A stretch of DNA of 64,000 nucleotides from Numida meleagris (lineage: Eukaryota > Chordata > Aves > Galliformes > Numididae). A model generated the notes under the pieces. That model ran no database searches. It was given only the letters and a program-made list of their open reading frames with translations, and was not told the DNA's origin. Each line of letters begins with the position of its first letter. The stretch's first letter is position 1. The stretch spans positions 28,066,746 through 28,130,745 of the forward strand of contig NC_034412.1 of the NCBI RefSeq assembly GCF_002078875.1. Direction: 5' to 3'. Of the stretch, positions 40,134 to 52,650 are shown one piece after another. The position numbers were made by a program, and so were the translations under genes.

Positions 40134-40482
40134 TCAATCACAGAATCATAGAATTACTCAGGTTGTAAAGGATCTTCAAGATCATCAAGTCCAACCGCAA
40201 CCTAACCATACTACCCTAATTCTAACAACCCACCGCTAAATCATGTCCTTGAGCACCACATCCAAACGGTTTTTAAACACATTCAGGGATGGTGACTCAA
40301 CCACCTCCCTGGGGAGCCTGTTCCAGTGCTTAACAACCCTTTCTGTAAAGAAGTTTTTCCTGATATCCAACCTAAACCTCCCCTGGCGCAACTTGAGGCC
40401 ATTTCCCCTTGTCCTGTCACCTGTCACCAGTGAGAAGAGACCAGCCCCGCTCTTGCTGCAATCACCTTTCAGGTATTTCATA
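40134..40482 (-). mobile_element. CR1 LINE 3' fragment
   Basis: The plus strand starts CAATCACAGAATCATAGAAT, then TACTCAGGTTGTAAAGGATC and AAGTCCAACCGCAACC, the reverse complement of a CR1 3' end. The minus strand keeps one open frame across the fragment (40,236-40,481, 81 codons): [40 protein letters not shown] and [20 protein letters not shown]. That is an intact ORF2 C-terminus, so the copy is not old. It is cut at about 40,482 and abuts the next CR1 in the same orientation. Confidence 0.93.
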
Positions 40483-40575
40483 TCATAGAATCATATCATA
40501 GAATGGCTTGGGTTGAAAAGGACCTCAAAGATCATCGAGTCTCAACCCCCCTGCCAAGTGCAGGGTCGCCAACCA

Positions 40576-41694
40576 CTAGACCAGGCTGCCCAGAGCCACG
40601 TCCAGTCTGGCCTTGAATGCCTCCAGGGACGGGACATCCACAACCTCCCTGGGCAACCTGTTCCAGTGCGTCACCACCCTCTGTGTGAAAAACTTCCTCC
40701 TAATATCTAACCTACATCTCCCCTGTCTCAGCTTAAAACCATTCCCCCTTGTCCTATCACTATCCACCCTCACAAACAATCGATCCCCCTCCTGTTTATA
40801 CGCTCCCTTCAAGTATTGGAAGACCACAATGAGGTCTCCCCAGAGCCTTCTCTTCTCCAAACTGAACAAGCCCAGTTCCCTCAACCTTTCCTCATAGGAG
40901 AGGTGCTCCAGCCATTTGAAGAGAGCAATCAAGTCTCCCCTCAGTCTCCTCTTCCCCAGACTAAACAGCCCCAGTTCCTTCAGTCTCTCCTCGTAGGGCA
41001 TATTCTCCAAGCCCTTCACAGGCCTTGTTGCCCTTCTTTGGACCTGCTCCAGCACCTCAATGTCCTTTCTGTACTGAGGCGCCCAAAACTGAACACAGTT
41101 CTTCAGGTGAGGCCTCACCAATGCCGAGTACAGGGGCAGGATTACTTCCCTAGTCCTGCTCACCACACCATTCCTGATACAAGCCAGGATGCCACTGGCC
41201 TTCTTGGCCACCTGGGTACACTGCTGGCTCATATTCAGCCGACTGTCCATCAGCACACTAGGGTCCCTTTCCATCAGGCAGCTTTCCAGCCACTCCTCCC
41301 CAAGCCTGTAGGGTTGCCCGGGGTTGTTGTGACCAAAGTGCAGGACCCGACACTTGGCCCTGTTGAAACTTATACAGTGTACTTTGGCCCACTGATCCAG
41401 TCTATCCAGATCCCTCTGTAGTGCCTTTCTACCCTCTGGCAGATCAACACACCCTCCCAACTTGGTGTGGTCTGCAAACTTACTGAGGGTGCACTCAATC
41501 CCCTCATCAAGATCATTGATAAAGATGTTGAATAGAAGAGGCCCCAGCACCGAGCCCTGGGGGACACCGCTCATGACTGGCTGCCAACTGGATTTAACTC
41601 CATTGACCACAACTCTCTGGGTCCGGCCATCCAGCCAGTGTTTCACCCAGCAGAATGTGTGCCCATCCAAACCATGGGCAGCCAGCTTCTCCAC
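40576..41694 (-). pseudogene. CR1 ORF2 fragment: RT second half and C-terminus
   Basis: A 372-codon frame without a stop. In order: [20 protein letters not shown]; the RT motif [20 protein letters not shown] (residues 43-62); FADHTKLGG (73-81), where the catalytic FADD box has lost its second aspartate to histidine; [15 protein letters not shown] (110-124); SALVRPHL and [20 protein letters not shown]; then [20 protein letters not shown] at the end. Residues 229-261 and 262-294 are two diverged copies of the same 33-residue segment (LE..YEERL.ELGLFSL.KRRL). Normal ORF2 has one. The endonuclease and first half of RT are missing, and the D-to-H change alone would be expected to abolish polymerisation. 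Confidence 0.9.
40813..41010 (-). repeat. 99-bp internal duplication in CR1 ORF2
   Basis: Two adjacent 99-base units (41,010-40,912 and 40,911-40,813 on the minus strand) encode versions of one 33-residue segment, identical at 23 of 33 positions by my alignment. The unit length is a multiple of three, so the frame is kept. The divergence shows this is not a fresh slippage event. Confidence 0.8.
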
Positions 41695-41738
41695 AAGGAT
41701 GCTGGGGGGGACAGCATCAGAGACGGTTATCTGCCAGA

Positions 41739-44700
41739 ATAGATGCAGCGTTTATGATCAAAAGGGAAAAAAAACACAGAGGACAACAACATTTCAGTGA
41801 CATGAGAACAAACACTCGTATTGGCATGCATCATGGAAGCAGAAAGAAAATCCCTGAAAGCAGCCATTTGATCCCCTGTCCAGTTTTGATACTCTCTGCC
41901 ACTAACTAGCTTCAGCTTCCAACTATTTTAGGAGATGGAGTCAACTTCCAGAAGATGCTGGTTTTGGTTGCAAAATAATACTCATGACAACTAATTGGTC
42001 TTCTGTTCTATTATTCATTTTAACTTTCTGTTCAGTGGGGCTAAATCTATCAGTCTTAATGGAAGAACAACTAAGGGCTGTCACTCGAAATCTACAATAT
42101 AAATAAGGAGCATCCCAAGAGCCTAGAACATTTTACTTCTGCTGTGCCACACAACTATCAATGAATTGTGCAGATCAGATGACTTAATGACAAACTGATA
42201 TAGCCTGTTGTAAAAGTAAGCCAGCACTAAGGAGAAGAAATACAACCTGAACCACTCTGACTTTGCCTTCTCCTGGGTCACTCCTTAACAGTACATTAAT
42301 TTCACACTCAAATAAATGCATGCATATGAAGATCTTGTAAAAATATTGGTTGGCATTTTATCACATTATCAAACATGCTTTTTAAAATCAAAATGTACAA
42401 CAACATCTGATAGTTTTACTCATTTTGTCAGCTGACAGTCGACAGCTAATACTAGAAGTGTGGACAGTACCTTCTTTGCTTAAGGATGTAATATGAAAAC
42501 TAAGAATAGTTGGTAAAGAGCTAAGTTGTATTCTATTGAAAATTACAGCTAGTTCTAAAAGTGCATTTTTGCAGAAGTTAAAAAAATGTAAAACTATCTA
42601 GATGCTGTAGGGTTGGATTTTGGTTTGAGACAAAACTAATAGAGAGTTAAAGGAAAACACTACTGTAAGCAAAGACTACCCCTTTCGCCAAGTGCTACTG
42701 TAGTGAGAACATTCCTGTCAGCCTCCTCTGATTGTCAGCTTTCCAGAAATTTTGTCATACCTTTTTACTTCCACTGTAAGAAAAGTGATAGAATTTTACA
42801 TCCAAAAGCAGAACTTAAATTAGACACCTACCTTACCCCTGTGAGCATGTGGATATTTGCTGTCAGGCAATATTATATGCCCCATAGTCACTGGCTTAGT
42901 TACAACTTCATTTTTATGAAGTTAGTCTTTTCTTATTTGCGTTTTTAAAGAAAAATAATCACACTGCTCTGTGAAAACTAAGTGTTTTCTAAATAATGGT
43001 GCAAATATGTATTGTCTATGATGACAACACATTTCTCCACTTCTTAACGGCTGCATTTGAATTCAGGTTCAGGCTTCCCTTTAGAAGTTAGTGGCAAACT
43101 AAGGAATGCTGAAAGATAGTAAAGAAACAGACGTGAAGCCATTAGCACATGTACCCAAAGGAACATCTCTTAATGCCACTGTTCTCATGTCTGGATACGA
43201 GTAAGTCAGAGGGGAAAAAAGTAAAAAATAAAATAAAAAAACCCTGAGTACTTCAGTCAAGCAAATAAATAATTTGGGATTACAGAAAAAAAAAGATTAT
43301 TGAAGGCATATATGAGAGCCGGTCTTCGACTCCACACTAAGGAGTCCTGCAGGCACTCCATTGACTCAGCTTCTTCAGGTCAGATTCTAGACAAAAGTCT
43401 CTGAATCTCAGGGGGGATTTTTTTCAGAAAAGGCTAGAATTATTTTTTAAACTTCTGAAGAGCTGTTTCTTTGCCAGCACTGTTCTTTATAACTTCTTAC
43501 ACTCAGCTCCTACAGTAACTCAAAGCAAACACTGGATTTACAGGTACGTCTGTTCTCTTTTTGTTCTAAGGACTGCTAAAGTAGAAAAGCTCCTCAACGT
43601 TCCACACTGTAAACTCACTGTATACTCTCACTGCCGTGTCTTCTGAACAACTAACTAAACAAATAAAAATAAGAAAGAACAACAGTGAAAGAGTTCATTA
43701 AAAGATCTGAAGAGCCTGAGGCACGAGAGACACGTTTTCATGATCACTTGACCTTCCGCACTTTGAACCCAACCAGAAATTACGACAGGGGCCTAGTCAC
43801 AGCTCAGAGGCCTGTGGCTCCTTACCTCCTTTTTACAAATAATATTCATGAATAATTTGTGATTTTCATTCATCTGTAGGGCTCACAAAAGCGTATATTG
43901 TGAGTTATATATTTTTGTGTACACCATACAGACAAATATACTAATATTCCCAAAACTAATGTGAAAGAAAACCTGACATGTCAAGAAAGCATATCACAAA
44001 TTGACTCAGAGTAAAGAGCGCTGTTACATACATTATATTATGCCCTCTGCTGTATCCATGAATATATGGATGTACTATACACGCAACTCAAAAAAGAAAA
44101 ACACATTTGCAAAAGCCATACCATAACTTGACAGAGGAGGTTAATAGAGAGATAAATACCTTCCTGCTCTCTGGGAAACAACATGGTAGGATACATGTAT
44201 GCAATAACAATCTCACCACTCAATTCCTTCAGGATAAAAATAACCTTCATATCTATTTATTGCTCATGTCAAGGCTTAAGAAAAAGCAGGTCAGAGAAAC
44301 AAGTGCTACACACCAGGGATTTCTTTTTTCTTTTTTTTTTTTCCATTTGTTTTAGATTTCTGTTTGTTTTTTAAACAAGGCAAATCAGTGCTTCAGATAG
44401 AAACAAGCTTCTAATTAGTGTCACTGAACAGCATCAGTGATATGTTCTCACACCATCAGTTCCAAGGAAAAGGAATAGCAACAACAAAAGGTTGCCCATC
44501 TGTCCTACCTAAGAACAACTCAGGGACTGAGGAGACAAACTGAAGTACAACACTTTAGTAGGTTTCATTATAACCACGGATAGAGGTAACACTGTTACTT
44601 TATTTCTTCATGTATTCAACAGCAGCAGAAATTTTAATAGGACAGGATGATTAGCTGCATACAATCTGAGCTTGTTTCCTTTGCTTAAATTGATTCTTAA

Positions 44701-45945
44701 AACAATTTACTCTATAGATACACAGCACCTGAAGATTAGAGATTATTTCAGTAAAACACATTCAAGAAGCTCTACATGTGAAAGCTGATGATGCCAGAAT
44801 GTACATTCCATTCTGAAATTCAGTAATGACAACTCCTAACAGTATATGAAAAACTTCTCAAAGAACTGAAATAAAAAATAAAGTGCAAAAAATCATTTAC
44901 AATTCTAATTACTAGGTGTCTGTCAAAAAACTTTTCATCTAATTAACTGAATGCACCCAAAGCTTGCATTTTTTCATTGTCTGCTGGGATACCATACAAT
45001 GAATTCCAAAACAATGCCGCTAAATCATGACCCTACCAAAACAATTCTTGTGTTTTATGAAGAAACAAAGTTTGCAGGGGAAAGATATTATTTTGATCAA
45101 ACCAATGGGTAGCGAGTGAACCCACAGAGAAACTTCAGGCACACAAGCCCTTTATTAGGCCAGAAAAACAGGGTAAATATCAGAACCTCATTGGAAAAGA
45201 ACTGTAAACAATCAAGACTACATAGAAACAGGAAAATCACATCATTCTTTGGATCAGTTTATGTTAGAAATGTAGCCTTTTGGAAATAGAAATACTCCTA
45301 TGAGAACCTACAGTATCTTCTTGTCCAGAAGAGCTGGTGAACATGGGCTTGTACACAGCTGGGAACAAAACAGACCGTTTCAATGAAAGGAGGACCATTA
45401 TTATTAATGTAGCTTTAACAAATCAATGCTTAGTGAGATGTCTTCAGCAGCACCATTACAGCTAAAATTACATTATCATCATAAGAAGATTCTCGTTTGG
45501 GAACCTACACACTGTGCAGTCCTATGTACAAAAAACATCTGCGTGTTAGTATTCATACATTTCACTAGAAGCATGTCTGATGATGTAGCTAATTCTGAGC
45601 ATGCCGACAAGTAATTTAAAATTCAAACTGCTCAAGCTGAAGAGTTCTGTCATAGATCCTAAGATATCTCAAATAAATGGAAGCAGTTGCCTGCAGAGCT
45701 GAGGGCCATCAGCAGTGTTTAACGCTCTTCCTTTAGCAGGTTTTTTTTTTTTTCCCCACAGTTAGTTAGGAAATCCCTGCTCAAGTCTATGAATGCTGTT
45801 GATTGCCTTCCTAAAGAAGGGAGAAACTCTCACAGAAATGCCCAAAATGTATTTTAGGAGAACTGTGACAATCCTGTATAACAGAAGACCAAGCTGAGCC
45901 TGCAGTTACTCATTTTCAACACATAAGACCAAGACTTAACAAGTG
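41739..45945. other. AT-rich non-coding DNA, nothing recognised
   Basis: About 4.2 kb with no recognised gene or element. It has simple A and T tracts near 43,210-43,290 and 44,330. Open frames are at most 82 codons. Confidence 0.5.
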
Positions 45946-46173
45946 GCAATGGAAAAGTTTTTCACTGAGAGAGTGGTGAGGTGCTGGAACAGGCTGCCCA
46001 GTGAGGCTGTGGATGTCCCATCCTGAAAGTGTTCAAGGCCAGGCTGTATGGGGCCCTGGGCAATCCGATCTAATACTCAATCCAGTGGTTGTCAATCCTG
46101 TCAGCAGCAGGGAGTTGGAACTTGATTATCCTTGAGGTCCCTTCCAACCCAAGCCATTTTATGATGCTATGAG
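45946..46173 (+). mobile_element. CR1 LINE 3' fragment
   Basis: Starts in the ORF2 C-terminus (TTCACTGAGAGAGTGGTGAG, encoding 'FTERVV', then GGTGCTGGAACAGGCTGCCC), passes through the 3'UTR (AGTTGGAACTTGATTATCCT, GAGGTCCCTTCCAACCC) and ends with a decayed tail ATTTTATGATGCTATGAG. Plus orientation, 5'-truncated, frame lost. Confidence 0.9.
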
Positions 46174-49100
46174 AAGGCTAGAATAGTGAGGTAGAACAGG
46201 CAGAAAAGTAATCCAATGTCATCAATCACGGCATAATAAACAACACAAGAAATGTTATGCACTGTTCTGAGCAATCATTTTCAGAAAGCAAGAACTTCAC
46301 TGGAACAGGGACATACTGAGGCTTACTTAAAATATAACCAATTTTTCAACAGGGGATTTTTTTTTTTTTTGAGGGAAAAATACAGTTTGAAGCTAATTAA
46401 ACAACTTGAGAGATGGCAGGACCACAGGCAATTAAAAACCTTGGAAGAGAAAGAATAATAGCAGAAAAATTGGCACTAGAATGACTGAATGTGAGTTAAC
46501 TGGGAATGGAGAGAGGCAACCAAAAGGTAGAGTTTTCCATCAGGAGGTAGAGTTCTTCCTCTAATGTCCAAGTCTCCCTGGATTCCCAGCGTAAGTGAAC
46601 AAGAGATTCAATCAGATACCACATGCTTTGCAAACCAAGTGCATGAAACCGCAGCAAAGGTATCAGAACATAAAAGGTTGCAGCAGTCAAATCACTGAAT
46701 ATTTTTCTGCTTTTTATTAAAAAATAAATCAATAACACCATCTTGTCGCTTTGTTCTTTCTTTTTGATCTGTATTAATCAATTTGTCTCTCTACTGCAAG
46801 CCTTCCAGGCAGAGAAAGGTTTTTTTTTGTTTTGTTTTGTTTTTTTGTTTTTGGTTTGTTTTTTTTTTTGCTTTAGTAGTGTAGTTTGTTTTTCTTGGAG
46901 GAGGGGAGGGGGTGCAATTTGAGGGCTTTCTGATTATATCGTATCTTGGTTTTGTTTTTATATCTTTCAGTTTCTTGAGCTCTTGGCCCATTATAAAAAA
47001 CTTACAACCCTCAGAATAAATCAAACTCAAAACCCCAGAATAGAACAGCTATGACAAAATTACCCTTCTAGGTTAAAAAAAGCAGGTTGTAGAAAAAGAA
47101 AAAAGCTCAGTAAATTGGCTTGGCATTTACAGATTCTTTAGTCCTTTCTTCTAGACCAAAAGCTATTCCCTAATATTGAGAATTTATCAAGAAATATGCT
47201 CCAAGTAGTAAAGCAATCACATGATACAGCTGTAGAGAGACAAAAGCTTGTCTGCTCTGCAGAAGAAGCTGTCATTAGATAAGCAAAGAAAAATAGCACA
47301 AAGAATTATAACTTTGCTTGTACCATTTCCTCTGAATCTTTTTTTAATCCATTACATTGAAAGACACTATTAAAGCTGTAGTTATATCTTCTGATTTCAA
47401 AAAAAAAAAAACATGCCCACTGCAGAAAAAACTAGCAAAGCAATGAACTGATAAATAATTTGCCTTACAAAAAAGACAGAAGACATGAACAAAACAACCT
47501 GTATAGATTTAATTAATTGCCAATCTTTTTTTTTTTGTCTTAGCTTCCAAAGAAAATTTCAGGTTCCTTTTATTAAAGAAGCATAGACTCTGGGATTAGG
47601 TTAATTACTGGTCGAGAAAACAGCTCCAATGTTAATCAGCCAAAAGATTGGCTGTAGTACATGAGCAAGCATTGCACTGTATTATGTAGCTCACCTCTGT
47701 TACTGGAGAATTAATTCCACCTATCTGAGTAAAGATCTTACTGACTATCCATTTGCTCTCCAGCCTGGCAGGGACAGCATTTAGTACAAAAAAGGAACGG
47801 AACAAAACAAAACATTTTTTCCAGAGAATAAACATTCTTAGAGCAGAGAAAGACCACTATTACAGAAGTATGTCACGGGACTATATTCTGAAATGCATGT
47901 ATTAAGGAAAGATTTAAAAGCAATCAGAAAGAGATGAAGCCTGAATTGTACATTTTTTCAAACGCAAAAAATAAAAACCTTCTAGAAACATTCAGCAATA
48001 TCTTTGCTTTTACCCTGTCAAACTGCTCTTGTCAATGTACCAAAGAGATCTGACAACATTCACTCCCACTGCTGTTGTCCTTCTCTGCAATGCTGACATA
48101 AGAACGCACATCTCACAAGTGAATATCCTGCTGCCTGTTCACCTGCCTTCACAAGGCAATGGCTCTGGTTAACAGAGCTCACCTGCAAATCCTTGCTTGC
48201 GCTGTTCCACATGATGAAAACAACTCCTCCAAAGAAATTAATAGCTTTCTCACCATCATCACAGAGTTCACCCTATGAGGATTAAAAGACCACCACTTTT
48301 CATCTAATTCATTCACTCATACACCAGCTTCAGGACACTGCACAGTGCATGATTATCAGCAACAATTTCTGAGGATGTTTTTAGGCATTGACAATCTTGA
48401 CAATTAACGCAGCATTTTAAGAATTCATTTTCCTAAGTTAAATTTAAACTTTGTCCACACAGAAATCTGGGGGTTCCCCTCCACTTACACAAAGAAGAAA
48501 AAAATAGAAATGTCAATGATTTAAATAATCAGTTTCAACCTCACCTCAAATTTGAGACCTTTTTTTTTTTCAAATGACACAACTTTCTATTACCTGGATG
48601 TTTTCTAGTAGAACTTTTAGCACAAAGCACTTAAAACTGCATCAAAAAAAAAACCTCAGGTTTCTTAGATTTGAAAGATATCCAGTCTTGCACTACAGCA
48701 TTGCAGCTATCATAAAATTAAAAAAACAAAATGAAAATGCATGTGCATATGAACTACTGCATATGCTTACTGAATAATTCTACTTAGGTCACAGCAGTGC
48801 AAAATAAAAAGTGTTTTCAAAAAGACTGTGCTCTTTTACTGCCAGGAGATAAAGGGCTGTAAACAACATGTAATACTCTAAGAAAAAAAAACACAAGCTA
48901 CATGCAACTGAGTATGTAAATGTCTCAGTGTATTCTAGTAATAGAACAAAGTGGACATATAAAATAAACCTGATCATCAAAAACAGCAGAGAGAACCCTT
49001 AAGACTGCCCTCCTTTGCAAACCACATTTCTGAAATGGAAGGGAGCTGTCCATTTTGCAGGGAGGTTTTCAGTTAACCAACAGCCATGAGACGCACAGCC

Positions 49101-52054
49101 CTTACCCTTCCAGAGCAGAGGAACTTGCTGATGCTAGCACAAGTATGGTGCTTCACGGGAAGTGGCAAATCCGAAAAGAGAAGTCTGCCTCTCAGGGACT
49201 ACATGAACTGGGATTACAGTTGATAAGAATTCCTACCTGGACTTACTGGGTCCAGAATGCAGCCTCTCAAGTATTACATTAACTGCAATCCCAACTCTTG
49301 ATTTAAGTTTTTTTTTTTTAAGGACATTACTGATTTCAAAATTCATTTCAACAACCAACAACCTAATTATTCTGATGAATCATAATCCCAGGTCGTGTAA
49401 TCCCTGAGGGGTTGCATATCTGCAGGTCCAAGTTCCAAGTTCTTATCAGCTCGTTCTGAGCAGCTATTACAGTTCCACATCTGCAAAACAGCTATGCAGT
49501 TCTTTCTAAGAAATAAAGCTTGCTTAATTTTACATCTATTCTGAACTCCTAACTTGACCATTTAATCTGCTCAAACACAAGGAATCTCTGAAGACTATAC
49601 TGCAAATTACCAGATTTTGCTGAATAAAAATAGATGAAATAAAACTTGATTCACAGATCTTCATGTTATTTCAGAATAAACACCTCATCCTAATTTCTTG
49701 CTCAAATACTGTATCCCTTGCTGACCCGTCTCACTGCAGCAAAACTAAGAGAATTCCTTACAATGCTATCCAGGAAATTCAATTACCACATCTCTCCTTC
49801 AAATTTTGGAGGAAAAGAAAAAATGAAAAAAGAATATCAAAGTAGCATCATCATTTTAAAGTTCCAAAGCAATTTTAAAGGAGCAAGTCAAAACATTACT
49901 CTACAATCTGTTGCATAATAAGGAGAATGATAAATTACATGCATTACCATAAAACCATAATCTTATTGGATTGTATTTTATAATGGAGCCCAATTTTCTC
50001 TAAATTGAGATGCTGTGCTCGCTAAATTGAAGTTGAAATGAGATGACAGATGATTTCTGATACACGCACACAATAAAAGAAAGTATGCCACCCACAAACA
50101 ATTTTCATGCTTGAAACATAACAAACAGCTTGTGAATGTGAATCAAGACACATTCTCAAAGAAAAAAATAAATAGAAAGTGTGATTAAAGAGAGATGAGA
50201 AGGCACTGGTACTGTCAGCCAAGGACTGCCATCTTCTTAAAACTGTAGGCAGGGATAATTATATGACATAGAAAATATTAGAAACATTAGTAGTAGCAAG
50301 GCTTCTGTGAACTCAACATTCCAGAAACTGAAGTACAATTTGAACAACTTACTGATTTCAGAACTTTTTTATGGAGAAAAAATATTTCTTCTACGGAGTT
50401 TCTTCCTCTTCCCAAATACATTACTCATCACAAAGCTCTGTGCAAGTCACCAACTCAATAAGCTTTTAACAATTTGAAGTAAAACTACTTCATTTAAAGA
50501 CCATCCAAAGGATGTAGCAATGACTACAAGCTGATCTCCTTGCATTTAAGATTACCTTTTCAAATGTGATGCGCTTTACAATTTTCTTGCTTCACTGATT
50601 ACAAAACAGCAGTTCAGCTCTCTGGGTGATGTCAGCAAAGGAGGCCATTACTGCAATAGCAAAGCTTCCCCCAGCCAAGTATTTTCCCTGCACAGAAGTC
50701 AAATGAAATGCAACCACAGCACATTTACATGTTGTTACAGTCCACACCTCTTTAGCCCGCAGACGGCATGCCCATTCTCTACCACTCTGAAGAATAACCA
50801 TATAACATCCAATCTTTAAAACCACTAATCCTGTTTTCGTGAACAGTTTCCCTTTCAGCTAGTTTTTAAGTTTCACAGGCTTCTTTCTTTCTCCTCTCTT
50901 GTGTTCTTTTCAGGGGCAGGCTTTTTTCTCCATGTTGTAACACAGAGTTACTAATCCCTCCACTCTTTTGGGCTAGCATCACAACATCTGGCACCTGCTA
51001 GAGGGGGAGCTGAGAAGCCTCTCTGTACATCTCACGCAGCTCCTGACCCTGATCCATTAAAGCAATCTGATGTCTCATTATATAAGTTCTCCAAGACAAA
51101 AAATTTTCCCGAGGGCAAACTTTGTCTGTCCTATGGCTGCTTCCCTGGCCTTTAGGAAGGCATCAGCAGGGCCTACAGCACAGTCTCAGGCTCCTGATTG
51201 CCTTGACAAGCCTTTAACCCTCTTTCTCCCCAGTTCCCTTCTACAGTACTTTCTCTCCACCCCCCACTGATCACCACAAGGCCCGCTCTATTCCTCTAGC
51301 CTGGTCACAGGGCCAGCCATCACACAGTCTACTGCTGCCTTCCCTGGAAAGCGCGATGGCAGCCATCTGTAAGGCTGCAGCACGCTTCAAAGCATGACAG
51401 CAAGTGAGCCTCCCAGGGAATTAGTGGATAACAGGTTAAAAACTAAAAGAATTCTTTAATTTCGCAGATCGCATAATCACATTGTGTTACTTACTGCCAT
51501 GAGAAAAAACATGTCAAATATCTCCAAGAGATCAAGCATGGATAAATCAAATACGTGAAGGACAAATAAGTTGATCATTACTAGACACAGTGATTTGAAT
51601 GCGAGTCTCTCAGTGGAGGCTGTTTAAGTAAAAGATTATCAAAACCTACTGACAATCTCTACTGGAAAAGGGCTGCATTTGACTTGCTACTAACAGTCTT
51701 CCCAGTAGGCAGCCATACCAGTCACCGGTAGAAGTTGGGCAAGATACACTGCTTGTCTAAAAGGAAATCATTAATCAAAATGTATTGCAACATATATTTT
51801 GTACTTAAGAAGTATTGACTTCCTCAAATAAAAACATCCTATGGGATCCTATTTTGACATATGCATTAGAAAAAAATGAAACCAAACAATTCAAACAGAT
51901 GGGAAAAAGATATTTTTCTGCTTTAAAATACACATCTATGGCTCATGCATGTGTTCACTCTATACCAATTCTAATCAGCCATATTAATTATAATTAAAAT
52001 TCTAAGACAGTTAAGTGAGAATTCCCCACCATAATTAAATCCTATTGGAAAATA
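46174..52054. other. AT-rich non-coding DNA
   Basis: No gene recognised. Contains a T/G-rich simple tract at 46,819-46,872 and other T runs. The part from about 50,860 to 51,420 is richer in G and C than its surroundings and is not explained by any repeat I recognise. Small open frames only. Confidence 0.5.
46819..46872. repeat. T-rich / (TTTTG)n low-complexity tract
   Basis: More than 50 bases almost wholly of T with G every four to eight bases (GTTTTTTTTTGTTTTGTTTT and similar), followed by a G-rich patch GGAGGAGGGGAGGGGG at about 46,897-46,912. A simple repeat, with strong strand asymmetry. Confidence 0.9.
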
Positions 52055-52650
52055 TCAGTTTGTCCTGGTTTTGGCTGGGATAGAATTAAATTTCTTCCTG
52101 GCAGCTTGTATGATGCTGTGGGTTTAGGATAAAAATAATGGTGACAGCACACTGATGTTTAGATGCTACAGAACAGTGCTTGGACAGAAGCAAGGACGCT
52201 TCAGCTTGTACCGCCCTGCCAGCAAGGTGCTGGGGGGTACACAAGGAGCTGGGAGGGGAAAGAACCAGAACAGCTGACCCAGACTGGCCATAGGGACATC
52301 TCATACTGTATGGTGTCATGTTCAGCAATCAAAATTGAAGGAAAGAAGGATGAGAAAGGGCAGACAGAGTGATGGTGTTTGTCTTCCCAAGAAACCATTA
52401 CAAATGACAAGCTCTGCTTTTCTCAGGGTAGCTGAACATCTGCCTCTGATGGGAAGAAGCACATGAATTCTTGGTTTTGATTTGCTTGCATGAGCAGCTT
52501 TTGCATTACATGGAGACCTGTCTTAAGTCTCAGTCCCACAGGTTCTCACACTTTTATCTTTATGATTCTCTCCCCTATCCCACTGCAGGGGCAGAAGGCA
52601 AGTGGCTGTGTTGTGCTGAGTTGCCTGTTAGGTTAACTCACAACTCAGTT
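52055..52650 (+). mobile_element. solo LTR, avian ERV-L type, with target duplication
   Basis: The element runs from TGTCCTGGTTTTGGCTGGGA (52,061) to GGTTAACTCACAAC (52,644), about 584 bases, and both outer flanks carry TCAGTT (52,055-52,060 and 52,645-52,650). ERV-L duplicates 5 bp, so CAGTT is the likely duplication with one chance match. Internal blocks I associate with a common avian ERV-L LTR are GCTGGGAGGGGAAAGAACC (about 52,249), CAGCTGACCCAGACTGGCCA and, near the 3' end, TTATGATTCTCTCCCCTATC followed by TGGCTGTGTTGTGCTGAGTT. No internal coding region is present, so this is a solo LTR left by LTR-LTR recombination. The TATA region is degraded. Confidence 0.85.

Larger units (their letters stand above)
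40486..41738 (-). mobile_element. CR1 LINE, 1.25 kb, different subfamily
   Basis: The plus strand opens with CATAGAATCATATCATAGAA, then TGGCTTGGGTTGAAAAGGAC and a 3'UTR that differs from its neighbour (CAACCCCCCTGCCAAGTGCA), so it is a separate insertion of another subfamily. It extends 5' through the second half of the RT domain to about 41,738, where similarity stops within CTTGTGGAGAAGCTGGCTGC read on the minus strand. No endonuclease remains. Head-to-tail abutment with the 40,134-40,482 fragment suggests that one inserted at the tail of the other. Confidence 0.93.

Noticed and set aside
40816..41421. 201-codon plus-strand open frame
   Set aside because: Antisense to the CR1 ORF2 fragment at 40,576-41,694, and low-complexity proline/glutamine-rich in appearance; no independent support.
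51001..51018. CCTGCTAGAGGGGGAGC as a CTCF site
   Set aside because: Only about 10 of 15 core positions fit, because the spacing after TAG is wrong.
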